In this document: positions 35,164 to 44,959 of the stretch, one piece after another
How the letters are laid out: the number at the start of each line of letters is the position of its first letter
How positions within the stretch are numbered: position 1 is the stretch's first letter
Assembly: GCA_023614405.1 (NCBI GenBank)
Contig: CM042689.1
Coordinates: 279,255,533 to 279,319,532, forward strand
Length of the DNA: 64,000 nucleotides
Direction of reading: 5' to 3'
From: Avena insularis
Lineage: Eukaryota > Streptophyta > Magnoliopsida > Poales > Poaceae
Program-made: the position numbers and the translations under genes
The notes under the pieces: generated by a model
What the model was told of the DNA's origin: nothing
The model's database searches: none
Seen by the model: the letters and a program-made list of their open reading frames with translations, nothing else

Positions 35164-36998
35164 TTACTCAGAATCGGAATAACCTGCAACATGAAACGTA
35201 GCAGCCCCGAAGGGTCAATACATGGAATGTATGGCAAGTAGAGCTAGTAATGGAGACAATAGTACTAACAACTACATGCATATTTGGCAAGTGGAGCTGT
35301 GTCTGGCTTGCATTTGCAAATACATTTGTCCTACTTTCATAAATAGTTTTTGATTTTCTTTGAAAAGATCCCAATTAAGTTAACCCAACAACATTAAAAC
35401 AATTATGAAATTAGAATGAGCGAGAAACATGTCATGGAATCAATATCAAGAAACTCAGTTGTCCATAACTGGGGACACGGCTAATCGATTAGATTATACA
35501 CCCTGCAGAGGTTAGTACACTTTACCCATGTGACTTGGCCATCCCAGCTCGTACCATCACTCTCATTTTGGGTGATGATAGGGAGAAGTCCAAGAAGAGA
35601 CTGTTCGGGAAGTAGCTTCTCAATCCCGACGCGCACCGGTCCAACCTACCAAAATTCTACATCTCTGGATACGCGGGTTCGAGTCACCACAACCTACTAA
35701 GTCCAACCAACCGCCCATTCCATTATTGGCACATGGTTGTACACGTAAGCTACACAATAAAGAAGCCAATCAATTTCTCTCGATACCTGGGTGCCTTTCC
35801 GCAATGAAACCACCAAAATTTATCAATACCATCACACCCAGGAGATTCATTGATTAAGTTGTTTTAGTTTTCACAAACCAATACTTTTAGAAACAAGTCT
35901 CAATGATGTAACCCAGCCCTCGTTCAACATAGCATGGCTAAGCACATCTACCAACGGTGGTTCATCTACAAAGAGGGTCCTACCACATAATAGGACATAA
36001 CATAGCGATAGTATCATCCTACACATGCATCTACAAAATATACGGCAATGCATTGAAAATAGTAGGACGATATCATGAACAAAGTAGCATCTACTTGCCT
36101 TGGTTGTAGCGGTCGGAAGAACAATCCACACACGAGCAAGCGTTGCACTCGTCACAATCTACACGATACAATTGCATTCATAAACAAACAATCCACAATC
36201 ATATGCAACAAAGATGATGTATGAATGCATGCAAGACAAGTGGATTGGTGCTACAGCTGCATCACATAATAGAAATCAGTAGAGGTACTGATTGCATGCA
36301 TGGAAAATAGTTTTAGCGCTAGGAAAACTATTACGCAAAAGTAATACTCAAAACTAGAGCTAGAACTCGAATAATTCACTACCGGTAGTATACTGTTTGT
36401 AAAATCTTGGGAAAAATCTACCGCATAGGCATCGCTGCATAGAAACAAAACCAACTGGAATTACTGAAAAAGGAATTATAAAACCCCCCGAGTAATTAAA
36501 ACACTGCAGAAAGCCACTTGACAGTTTCTGCAGAAGTTTTTACTGTAAGCCTATCTTTTTAATTCACGATGTGATTCCTCTCGTTCCATTGAATCCAAGG
36601 ACATATCATACGCGATTTTTGGAGCTACGGATCTTTTTCTACGAATTTATTACTCCGAAAAGGCCACTAACTAGTTTGATTAAACTGTACTAAATCTTGC
36701 TGCAAAAGTCTGAACCAAAGGTACAGCAAGATTCTACACGACTCACTGAATCTACACATATTTTATTTGCAATTTTTGGCCAAGCGATTTAATTTCTACG
36801 CAATTTAAAAGTTTCTACCGAAATCTGTCAACTAAAAAGGATTAACGAAATTAACCAGTCAACTGTGTCTGTTGACTGGTCAACGCGTCTGCTGACTGGG
36901 CGCTGACTGGGCGTCTGACTAGTCAACGCCTGAGTCAGACTGGTCAACGAACGATCTAAGCCGCTGATCTGAGATCTGACGGTGGCTGCAGTCTTACC
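35164..36998 (-). other. Putative spliced leader/ORF in C 3' LTR
   Basis: In sense direction, a GC-rich open block ends TTTCCG at 36998 before GTAAGA. The middle block, 36158-36099 (60 nt), lies between CGTGTAG and CAAG|GCAAGT, a GC-type donor matching that of A. The terminal block, 35183-35164, follows TGTTGCAG and ends GATTCTGAGTAA. All junctions are phase 1. The middle block encodes a Cys-rich segment (five Cys in twelve residues, CDECNACSCVDC) and the end is YSDSE. No in-frame ATG begins block 1. Confidence 0.45.
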
Positions 36999-37210
36999 GG
37001 AAACAAACGGCGAAACGGACGGCGGCGAGTTTCGGATTGTGCGGCGATCGATTCCGGCGACAACGGTGACCTGCGCGAGGGGGGTGACGGTTAGCGTACG
37101 GTCCAAGATTAGATAACTCAGTGTGCAAAACAGCGAGCGGACGTGCGGCACGCGTGCATGCAAGCGCGCGCGCGAAGGCGCAGCAGCGCATGCGGCAAGC
37201 GGCAGCGGCA

Positions 37211-37274
37211 GCGCGCGTGCGCGTGCGTGTGTGCGTGTGCGTGCGTGCGGCGTGTGTGTGCGCGTGTGCGCGCA
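37211..37274 (+). repeat. Alternating purine-pyrimidine tract, C 3' LTR
   Basis: GCGT/GTGC-type sequence alternates strictly for 39 bp (37211-37249) and again for 25 bp (37250-37274), broken by one GG step. This is potential Z-DNA. Confidence 0.7.
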
Positions 37275-37615
37275 GCGGCATGCAGCGGCAGCGGCGGCTG
37301 CAGCAAGTGGCGCGTGGCTGTGGCGGCGCAGCCTTGGCGGCTTCGGCGGGAGCGGCTTCGGTGGCGGCGCTGGCGGCAATGCCGCGTTCTGCGGGAGGCG
37401 GCGCTGGCGGCGGGCAGCGGCGGCGGTAAGGCGTGGCGGGTGGCGGGTACTGGCGGTGGCGAGATCGGCTTTGGCGGCGAGGCGGGAAGATGGCGGCACG
37501 GCGGCGGCTCCAGGAGGCGGCGGCGCGGGCGCGCGGAACGAGGAGGGGCGGCGCGGCGATCACGGCAGGGAGGCGGGCGGTCGAGGCGGCGGGGTAGGGC
37601 ACGGTTCCCGAGGCT

Positions 37616-37632
37616 GGGTGGCCTCTTATTTG
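37616..37632 (-). promoter_or_regulatory. Promoter-like block in C 3' LTR
   Basis: The minus strand reads CAAATAAGAGGCCACCC, closely resembling TATAAATAGAGGCCACC of family A and lying at the start of the GC-rich leader. It is the inferred core promoter; the upstream-LTR counterpart is 44943-44959. Confidence 0.5.
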
Positions 37633-38021
37633 TGGGGCCCCACGTGGAAATCAAAACTGATTCGGTTCGGAGTTGGTTTCGTACTCGGAAATCGGTCCGT
37701 AATTTCGGACCGTTTTCTGGCGATTCACTAAAACGGCCGCAACTTCTCCGTACGAGCTCCGATTCGAGCGATTCTTGCTCCTACGGGTTCGTATTGTCGA
37801 GGGGAACAATCTAGGCCCAAGGTTTGAGCGAAAACACTAGGATACAAGGGTGGCAACACTAGTTCTTCTAAAGCCTCCCGCAGGAGCCTCGTAGCAAAGT
37901 GGAATAGGGTTTTGCAAATGGCGTTTCGCCGAACCTTTTCACTCGACGGTTTTGTATGGAAAAGCATGATGCAATGATATGAATGATATGCAGAACCAAA
38001 TCAAAAATTTGGGATGTGACA

Positions 38022-38060
38022 AGACTAACCCCCTTAAGATGAATCTCGTCCTCGAGATTC
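38022..38060 (-). other. C polypurine tract and palindrome
   Basis: Sense strand: GAATCTCG/AGGA/CGAGATTC (38041-38060, perfect 8-base arms), then CTTAAGGGGGTTAGTCT next to the LTR. The palindrome overlaps the last codons of the integrase frame. Confidence 0.85.
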
Positions 38061-39494
38061 GGCGCGGCTAGCAAATAGGTGTGGGTAGTCCTTTCGGATG
38101 TCATCCTCACGCTCCCAAGTGGCTTCCTCTTCGGTGTGGTGGCTCCACTGCACCTTGCAAAACTTGATTGTCTTAGTACGGGTAATCCTCTCTGCTGTCT
38201 CCAGAATCTTGACCGGTTTCTCCTCATAGGTCAAGTCGTTCTCAAGCTGAACTTCCTCTAGCGGTACAGTGTCTCTCAATGGTGTATCTACCATCTCCGG
38301 ATGGCACTTCTTCAGCTGTGACACGTGGAACACGTTGTGAACAGCGGACAGAGCTCCTGGCAACTCCAACTGATAAGCAACTTCCCCTTTGCGTGCTAAG
38401 ACCCGATACGGTCCAATAAATCGAGGTGCCAGCTTACCCTTAATTCCAAATCTCTTGATTCCACGAAGTGGCGACACTCTGAGGTATGCTCTATCTCCTA
38501 TCTCATACACCACTTCCTTGCGCTTGGCATCAGCGTAGCTCTTCTGCCTTGATTGTGCTACCTTCAGCCTGTCCCTAATCAAGGCGACCTTCTCCTCAGC
38601 ATCCTTGATCAAATCGGGCCCAAACAACTGACGTTCTCCTACTCCATCCCATATCAATGGTGTTCGGCACCGTTTCCCATATAGCACATCGAACGGTGAC
38701 GTCTTGATGCTGGTTTGATAGCTGTTGTTGTAGGAAAAGTCCGCATACGGTAAATTCTCATCCCAACTAGAGCCATGAGCCAAGGCACAAGCTCTCAGCA
38801 TGTCCTCCAAAATCTGATTCACCCTCTCGGTCTGTCCATCGGTCTGTGGGTGAAACGTTGTGCTAAACTCCAATCTAGTACCAAGTGACTCGTGCAGCTG
38901 GCGCCAGAAGTGTGAGGTAAATTGGGTGCCCCTATCAGATACGATACTCTTGGGAACTCCGTGTAGGCACACAATTTTGTCCATGTAAATCTTGGCCAAC
39001 TTTGCACTCGTATAGGTCGTCTTTACCGGTATAAAGTGGGCTACCTTGGTCAAATGGTCGACCACTACCCAAATAGAGTCATATCCTGACCTGGTCCTGG
39101 GCAATCCTGTGATAAAGTCCATTCCCACTCTATCCCATTTCCAATCCGGCACAGGCAATGGCTGTAGCAGTCCTGCTGGCTTCTGGTGTTCAGCCTTCAC
39201 TCGGCTGCACACATCACATAAGGCAATATGCTTGGCGATATCTCCCTTCATGTTGTTCCACCAAAATCTACTCTTCAAATCCATATACATCTTCGTGTTG
39301 CCTGGATGTATGGAGTATGGCGAGTTATGAGCCTCCTGAAGAATCAACCCCCTTATCTCCGGGTCGCTGGGCACACACAAACGATCTCCATACCATAAGG
39401 TACCATGCTCATCCTCGCGGATATCCTTTTCCCGATTGTCCTTCATCTTTTCCTTTATCTCCTCTATTTCCTTGTCTCCCACTTGAGCCTTCAT
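38034..39494 (-). CDS. C integrase with chromodomain
   Basis: An intact 486-codon frame begins at an ATG that exists only because RT/RNase H were deleted; in a complete element this is internal polyprotein. Visible in order: a charged leader (EEIKEKMKDNREKDIRED), HHCC zinc region with HPGNTKMY and CDVCSRVKAEHQ, core domain GMDFITGLPRTRSGYDS, SDRGTQFTSHFW, FHPQTDGQTERVNQ (D, D, E present), GPY/F-type RFIGPYRV, VFHVSQLKKC, and a chromodomain-like end (WSHHTEEEATWEREDDIRKDYPHLF). Integrase inserts cDNA into host DNA, and the chromodomain of this lineage is thought to guide it to heterochromatin. No internal stops are seen. Confidence 0.93.
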   Translation of the reverse strand: MKAQVGDKEIEEIKEKMKDNREKDIREDEHGTLWYGDRLCVPSDPEIRGLILQEAHNSPYSIHPGNTKMYMDLKSRFWWNNMKGDIAKHIALCDVCSRVKAEHQKPAGLLQPLPVPDWKWDRVGMDFITGLPRTRSGYDSIWVVVDHLTKVAHFIPVKTTYTSAKLAKIYMDKIVCLHGVPKSIVSDRGTQFTSHFWRQLHESLGTRLEFSTTFHPQTDGQTERVNQILEDMLRACALAHGSSWDENLPYADFSYNNSYQTSIKTSPFDVLYGKRCRTPLIWDGVGERQLFGPDLIKDAEEKVALIRDRLKVAQSRQKSYADAKRKEVVYEIGDRAYLRVSPLRGIKRFGIKGKLAPRFIGPYRVLARKGEVAYQLELPGALSAVHNVFHVSQLKKCHPEMVDTPLRDTVPLEEVQLENDLTYEEKPVKILETAERITRTKTIKFCKVQWSHHTEEEATWEREDDIRKDYPHLFASRAESRGRDSS

Positions 39495-41061
39495 GATCCT
39501 GTCCTGGCATCAAGTCGATAAGAAACTCTACATCCCTGTCAGGTGGCATCCCTGGCAGCTCTTCCGGAAACACGTCGGAGTAATCCCTAATCACTGGCAC
39601 AGTATCCATGCTAACCCCCTTAAGAGAATTCAACTTACACCTTCTCGGTCGTGCAGCCGACTTGAATCTAATCCTCTTACCATCCGGGGTTTTGAGTGAA
39701 ACAGCTCGCTGTGCATAATCTATGTGTCCCCCATGCATAGACATCCAATCCATACCCAGAATAACGTCTAATCCCTGTGATTCCAACACTACCAAATGTG
39801 CAATGAAGTTGTGTGTTCCAATCCTCACAGTCAAATCGCGGCATCCCGCGCTAGCTATCATATCTCCTCCAGGTGAACTCACTCTAATAGACCTTTTCAT
39901 AGACTCAGTAGGTAGCTTATACTTATCCACAAATGCCCTTGATATGAATGAATGCGATGCACCAGTATCGAAAAGTATAAGTGCAGGGTAAGTGTTGATT
40001 GGGAACTTACCAATCACAAGGTCAGGCTCATCTGGAATCTCCTCCACATTCATGTGGTTCACTGTGGCCTTCTCACCGTTGGTTGGCTTCAGTCCTTTCC
40101 TCTCCGGACAGTTGTCAGCATAGTGTCCCTTCTGCTTACACTTGAAGCACGTCACCTCACTCAGATCCTTCTTCACAAAGCTGCGATCACGGTTGCGGTC
40201 ATGTCCACCGTGTCCTCCAGAGTGGTGAGAGTGTCCTCCCTTGTGGCTATGGTGGCTGCTCCTATAGTTGTCATGACGATGCCCATCGCCTCCATGGTGG
40301 TGGCGGTCATGGCTCCCATGGTCACTCCCTCCATGCTTGGAGTATCCATCATATGAAGTGCGAGACTTGTGGTGTGAACCAGAGTGGTGATTGTTACTCT
40401 TTCTCTTGCGATTCTCCACCTGCTTGTGCTTCCCTTCCAAGATCCTGGCCTTGTCCATAAGCTCCTGGAAAGTGGGGCAGTAAACCACAAGTAGCTGTAC
40501 TGAAAGCTCATCACTGAGGCCATCCAGGAATCTCTCCCTCCTTTTTGCATCAGTGTCAACATCCTCAGGTGCATAACGGGACAGGTTGTTGAACTCCTCA
40601 ATGTACTCGGCCACGGTGCGATTGGTTTGGCGCAAGTTGCGGAACTCCTTCCTCTTCAGGCTCAGAACTCCTGAAGACACGTGGTTGGTCCTGAAACCTT
40701 CCTCAAACATTGCCCAAGTCACGGTATCTAGCGGGTGGGTGATCTGAAATGTGTCCCACCAAGAAGCGGCTGGTCCCTCCAGTAGGTGAGCGACAAACCT
40801 CACCTTCTCAGCATCAGTGCATCCGACAGTTACTAGATCCTTGTTGACTGAACGCAACCAGTCGAGAGCAACCATTGGTTCCGTTGCAGTAGAGAACTTA
40901 GCTGGCCTTAACCTTAGAAATCTGGTGAGAGCATCTCCCTGAGGCTGATTGTTTCCATTGTTGTTGTTCTGATTTGCCATGAACTGAGTCATCACTTGGG
41001 TCAGTTGTGCCTGAGCTGCCATGAGCTGCTCCAACTCAGTGGGGTGACGGCGGGGAGGCAT
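39409..41061 (-). CDS. C gag and protease, 3' end from deletion
   Basis: The start is ATG 41061 (MPPRRHPTELEQ). Residues 45-215 form a retrotransposon capsid domain (DWLRSVNKDL, AASWWDTF, EYIEEFNNLSRYAP). Residues 222-291 are strikingly His/Gly/Ser-rich. A CCHC knuckle CFKCKQKGHYADNC is at 305-318. The aspartic protease motif LILFDTGASHSF is around 362-372, with GMDWMSMHGG later. At about residue 520, after FLIDLMPG, the frame passes the deletion joint and ends 30 codons later in an unrelated frame of the integrase leader. It should give a working capsid and protease up to that point. Confidence 0.9.
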   Translation of the reverse strand: MPPRRHPTELEQLMAAQAQLTQVMTQFMANQNNNNGNNQPQGDALTRFLRLRPAKFSTATEPMVALDWLRSVNKDLVTVGCTDAEKVRFVAHLLEGPAASWWDTFQITHPLDTVTWAMFEEGFRTNHVSSGVLSLKRKEFRNLRQTNRTVAEYIEEFNNLSRYAPEDVDTDAKRRERFLDGLSDELSVQLLVVYCPTFQELMDKARILEGKHKQVENRKRKSNNHHSGSHHKSRTSYDGYSKHGGSDHGSHDRHHHGGDGHRHDNYRSSHHSHKGGHSHHSGGHGGHDRNRDRSFVKKDLSEVTCFKCKQKGHYADNCPERKGLKPTNGEKATVNHMNVEEIPDEPDLVIGKFPINTYPALILFDTGASHSFISRAFVDKYKLPTESMKRSIRVSSPGGDMIASAGCRDLTVRIGTHNFIAHLVVLESQGLDVILGMDWMSMHGGHIDYAQRAVSLKTPDGKRIRFKSAARPRRCKLNSLKGVSMDTVPVIRDYSDVFPEELPGMPPDRDVEFLIDLMPGQDHEGSSGRQGNRGDKGKDEGQSGKGYPRG

Positions 41062-41678
41062 CTGTGGTCCAGCACAGGTAAGTTTAGAAAGAATCAACTA
41101 CGACAATAGGGTTCTACCCATGCATATGATCAATCAACAACAACCAATAGCAGACAATCACAAGAAAGCAACACATCAACAAACAAGTGATCCAGCAACA
41201 TCCCAGGTGTTATCCTAGCAGTATATACCTACTGAAATAGTTTTGCAAGAGTTGGCAATGGTTAACCAAACAGTTGATCCACTAAACAGCAAAAACAGCA
41301 ATCTGCCAGAACAGTCCAGCAGCGTTCACTAATTTTTCCGCCTGACTTAAACTCGTCAGAAAAATTATCTGATTTTTGCACATATAGTATAGAGAGTTTC
41401 GCATCAGCCCAATTTTTTTCATATTTTTCCGAGTTACCAGAAAAATATGAAAAATCGCGCAGTACTGCTGTATCAGCAGAAAACTGCAGCGATAATAACA
41501 CAGATAGTAACCAAATTTGCCATAACTCTTTCATAAAATTCGCACAAATAATTCCTAGGATATTGGAGTACACAAATAAGCAACTAAACACTCTTAAACT
41601 AACACGAACTAAGTTTCACATCGATCGAGACCAATCCTAACGAATTTGCCTAACATGGACTAATTGGTGGACTTCTAT
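41062..41678 (-). other. C spacer between extra ORF and gag
   Basis: About 617 bp with no supported gene. It is AT-rich and contains TTTTTCCGAGTTACC-like repeats. It could hold an intron or internal start signals for gag, but nothing decisive is visible. Confidence 0.5.
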
Positions 41679-42674
41679 CTATTTCTTGAAGAGGTTGCAG
41701 TAGGTCCTTGCGGTCATGCGTTGGCGCTTCAGCTCGCGGTACAACCATGGCGGAGGAGTGTATACTTCTCCTGAATCATCACTTGAGATCTCAAACTCCA
41801 CCTCTTCTGGATCCTCCTCTTCCTCACTCTTAGCTGCAACTGCAACAGCTTCATCTCCTCCACCATCATCGTCTCCATCATCATCATCTTCGTCCTCATC
41901 ATCATCATCGTCCCCACTGTCATCATCATCCCCATTGTTGCCATCATCTCCATTGTCATCATCAGAGGGTGGATTCAGCTGTGCTTGGAGAGCGGCAATC
42001 TGGGCTGTCATAGCTTCAATAGTTTGGTCCCTTTCCTGGACGGTCCCTTGCAACTGTTGTATGTTCTGGGTGTTCTCTTGCACAGTACCATGAAGATGAG
42101 CTATGGTTGCATCTCTGGCTATCAGGGCATTCTCCAGAACTCCCACAGCTTCATGCAGGGTGTCAATCTCCTGTCCTTGGACCACCATACCATTGCTAGT
42201 AAAATCTGCAATCTCCTTTATCATCATCACTTTCTCTGCTAGAGCTCCATTCTCCCTTTCCATGTCCTCTATGTGCCTCCGACGGGGCGGCATGTTGTTC
42301 CTGTCGCCCGGGGTAACCACAATGTGCCCATCTTCATCACGCCTCCCATAGTCACGGTAGGGTGAATCTGCAGGCAGTAGGTGTCGGACATAATGGCACT
42401 GGCGAGACAGGGCTTCATGTATGGCCAAGTTGATTCCAAGTCCCCAGTTGCAGTATGTCTTGGTGTAGATCAAGTGCACGGGGTATGGCAAGGCGGCATC
42501 TCTAAATATGAAGGTAGTGATCTCCCATGCATCCTCTCCATATCCATAGGTGTACAACCTTCTTCCCTTGAACATGGGCAGTGGCAATCCCAATGACTGA
42601 GAGAGCTGTGCTAACTGCCTTGCAAAGGGCCTTGGTGACTCCATGGTGACATACTCAGTCCTGACATCTCCCAT
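41679..42674 (-). CDS. C extra ORF upstream of gag: coiled coil with acidic tail
   Basis: An intact 331-codon frame with ATG at 42674, in sense orientation between primer site and gag. The N-terminal 100 residues look globular (LAQLSQSLGLPLPMF, YCNWGLGINLAIHEALSRQ); the pattern loosely recalls a double-stranded-RNA-binding fold, which is only a suggestion. Residues 135-232 are heptad-like and probably a coiled coil (ENALIARDATIAHLHGTVQE). Residues 236-300 are almost all Asp/Glu, encoded by GAT-type repeats. The end is basic (LYRELKRQRMTARTYCNLFKK). I do not recognise the family; most chromoviruses have no such frame here. Confidence 0.75.
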   Translation of the reverse strand: MGDVRTEYVTMESPRPFARQLAQLSQSLGLPLPMFKGRRLYTYGYGEDAWEITTFIFRDAALPYPVHLIYTKTYCNWGLGINLAIHEALSRQCHYVRHLLPADSPYRDYGRRDEDGHIVVTPGDRNNMPPRRRHIEDMERENGALAEKVMMIKEIADFTSNGMVVQGQEIDTLHEAVGVLENALIARDATIAHLHGTVQENTQNIQQLQGTVQERDQTIEAMTAQIAALQAQLNPPSDDDNGDDGNNGDDDDSGDDDDDEDEDDDDGDDDGGGDEAVAVAAKSEEEEDPEEVEFEISSDDSGEVYTPPPWLYRELKRQRMTARTYCNLFKK

Positions 42675-42826
42675 CTATCAAGTAAAAGAGGAAAGTGTGA
42701 GAATAGCATATGGTAAGAATTTACGAGGGTGAAAGGCATAAGATGAAAGACAGAGTTAATATAGGCTTTATAATTCTATGGCTTCCTAATCCAATCCTAG
42801 GTCACGATCCTACAGTCGACACACGG

Positions 42827-42838
42827 GCTCTGATACCA
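42827..42838 (-). other. C primer binding site, initiator tRNA-Met
   Basis: The minus strand reads TGGTATCAGAGC, four bases inside the sense 5' LTR, a perfect match to the usual tRNA-Met primer complement. Confidence 0.92.
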
Positions 42839-44636
42839 TCCTGTAACACCCCGGTTCTGAAAAGACCGAGGCCTCTATGTGACATGCCAATCCCTGGATC
42901 GGTTCATTGGCCCACAATAGAGTAAGATAGATAACATAGCAGAATATCCGTGTATCATGAATAACGATGATCCAGAGTACCATTATTACAATAAAAGCTT
43001 AGCACAAAGCTAGCTCAAATTATTCAGGTAGCAACATAAATTAAGTAAATCCTCCATTCTTCAAATTGCCCTCAAGTGAACAAGTGCCGAGTGGAGTACC
43101 GTGGCCTATATCGATTACTCAGAATCGGAATAACCTGCAACATGAAACGTAGCAGCCCTGAAGGGTCAATACATGGAATGTATGGCAAGTAGAGCTAGTA
43201 ATGGAGACAATAGTACTAACAACTACATGCATATTTGGCAAGTGGAGCTGTGTCTGGCTTGCATTTGCAAATACATTTGTCCTACTTTCATAAACAGTTT
43301 TTGATTTTCTTTGAAAAGATCCCAATTAAGTTAACCCAACAACATTAAAACAATTATGAAATTAGAATGAGCGAGAAACATGTCATGGAATCAATATCAA
43401 GCAACTCAGTTGTCCATAACCGGGGACACGGCTAATCGATTAGATTATACACCCTGCAGAGGTTAGTACACTTTACCCATGTGACTTGGCCAGCCCAGCT
43501 CGTACCATCACTCTCATTTTGGGTGATGATAGGGAGAAGTCCAAGAAGAGACTGTTCGGGAAGTAGTTTCTCAATCCCGACGCGCACCGGTCCAACCTAC
43601 CAAAATTCTACATCTCTGGATACGCGGGTTCGAGTCACCACAACCTACTAAGTCCAACCAACCGCCCATTCCATTATTGGCACATGGTTGTACACGTAAG
43701 CTACACAATAAAGAAGCCAATCAATTTATCTCGATACCTGGGTGCCTTTCCGCAATGAAACCACCAAAATTTATCAATACCATCACACCCAAGAGATTCA
43801 TTGATTAAGTTGTTTTAGTTTTCACAAACCAATACTTTTAGAAATAAGTCTCAATGATATAACCCAGCCCTCGTTCAACATAGCATGGCTAAGCACATCT
43901 ACCAACGGTGGTTCATCTACAAAGAGGGTCCTACCACATAATAGGACATAGCATAGCGATAGTATCATCCTACACATGCATCTACAAAATATACGACAAT
44001 GCATTGAAAATAGTAGGACGATATCATGAAGAAATTAGCATCTACTTGCCTTGGTTGTAGCGGTCGGAAGAACAATCCACACACGAGCAAGCGTTGCACT
44101 CGTCACAATCTACACGATACAATTGCATTCATAAACAAACAATCCACAATCATATGCAACAAAGATGATGTATGAATGCATGCAAGACAAGTGGATTGGT
44201 GCTACAGCTGCACCACATAATAGAAATCAGTAGAGGTACTGATTGCATGCATGGAAAATAGTTTTAGCGTTAGGAAAACTATTACGCAAAAGTAATACTC
44301 AAAACTAGAGCTAGAACTCAAATAATTCACTACCGGTAGTATACTGTTTGTAAAATCTTGGGAAAAATCTACCCCATAGGCATCGCTGCATAGAAAGAGC
44401 ACCAACTGGAATTACTCAAAAAGGAATTATAAAACTCCCCGAGTAATTAAAACACTGAAGAAAGCCACTTGACAGTTTCTGCAGAAGTTTTTACTGTAAG
44501 CCTATCTTTTTAATTCACGATGAGATTCCCCACGTTCCACTGAATCCAGGGACATATCATACGCGATTTTTGGAGCTACGGATCTTTTTCTACGAATTTA
44601 TTACTCCGAAAAGGCCACTAACTAGTTTGATTAAAC

Positions 44637-44705
44637 TGTACGTGCGTGTGCGTGCGCGTGCGTGTGTGTGTGCGCGTGTGTGTGCGTGTGTGCGTGTGCG
44701 TGCGC
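44637..44705 (+). repeat. 69 bp alternating purine-pyrimidine tract, C 5' LTR
   Basis: TGTACGTGCG... alternates pyrimidine and purine without a break for 69 bp (mix of TG and CG steps). It is at the edge of the segment missing from this LTR. Strong Z-DNA-forming composition. Confidence 0.8.
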
Positions 44706-44942
44706 TGCAGCGAGGCGGCGGAGAGCGCGCGCGAGGGCGGCTCGGCGGCGGGAGCGGCTCGGTGGCGAGGCGCGCTGGCGGCGGCGCTGCGAGGAAGCGG
44801 CCAGCGGCGAAGCGGCTTCGGCGGCGAGATCGTGACCTGGCGGCGGGAAGATAAGCGTGGCGGCTCTCGAGGCGGCGGTATGAACGAGGGGCGATAGCAG
44901 CGAGGCAGGCGGTCGGCGGGGTAGGGCACGGTTCCCGAGGCC

Positions 44943-44959
44943 GGGTGGCCTCTTATTTG
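44943..44959 (-). promoter_or_regulatory. Promoter-like block in C 5' LTR
   Basis: Sense strand CAAATAAGAGGCCACCC. As it is in the sense-upstream LTR it would drive C transcription. Confidence 0.5.

Larger units (their letters stand above)
34891..38021 (-). repeat. C 3' LTR (3131 bp)
   Basis: On the plus strand it runs TGTAACACCCCGG to GGGATGTGACA. It is the sense-downstream LTR. It keeps a segment (about 36690-37210) absent from the other LTR, including the putative exon 1 donor. A very GC-rich block (37020-37620) with overlapping open frames in all phases is low-complexity Ala/Pro/Arg in translation and not supported as a gene. Confidence 0.93.

Noticed and set aside
36994..37814. Ala/Arg/Pro-rich open frames of up to 223 codons on both strands in the C LTR.
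   Set aside because: Low-complexity GC repeat sequence open in all phases; largely missing from the other LTR of the same element.
41876..41962. CAT/GAT repeats that might suggest a CRISPR-like or satellite array.
   Set aside because: A coding trinucleotide repeat for the acidic tail, with no spacers and no regular long unit.
39172..42351. Plus-strand frames across C, including Ser-rich and Met-rich ones at 41716-42093 and 39952-40356.
   Set aside because: They are antisense shadows of the gag, integrase and extra ORFs; the Ser run is the complement of the Asp/Glu repeat.
42674..42674. Calling the extra C ORF an envelope gene.
   Set aside because: No signal peptide or transmembrane segment is visible and it lies upstream of gag, whereas env-like frames follow pol.
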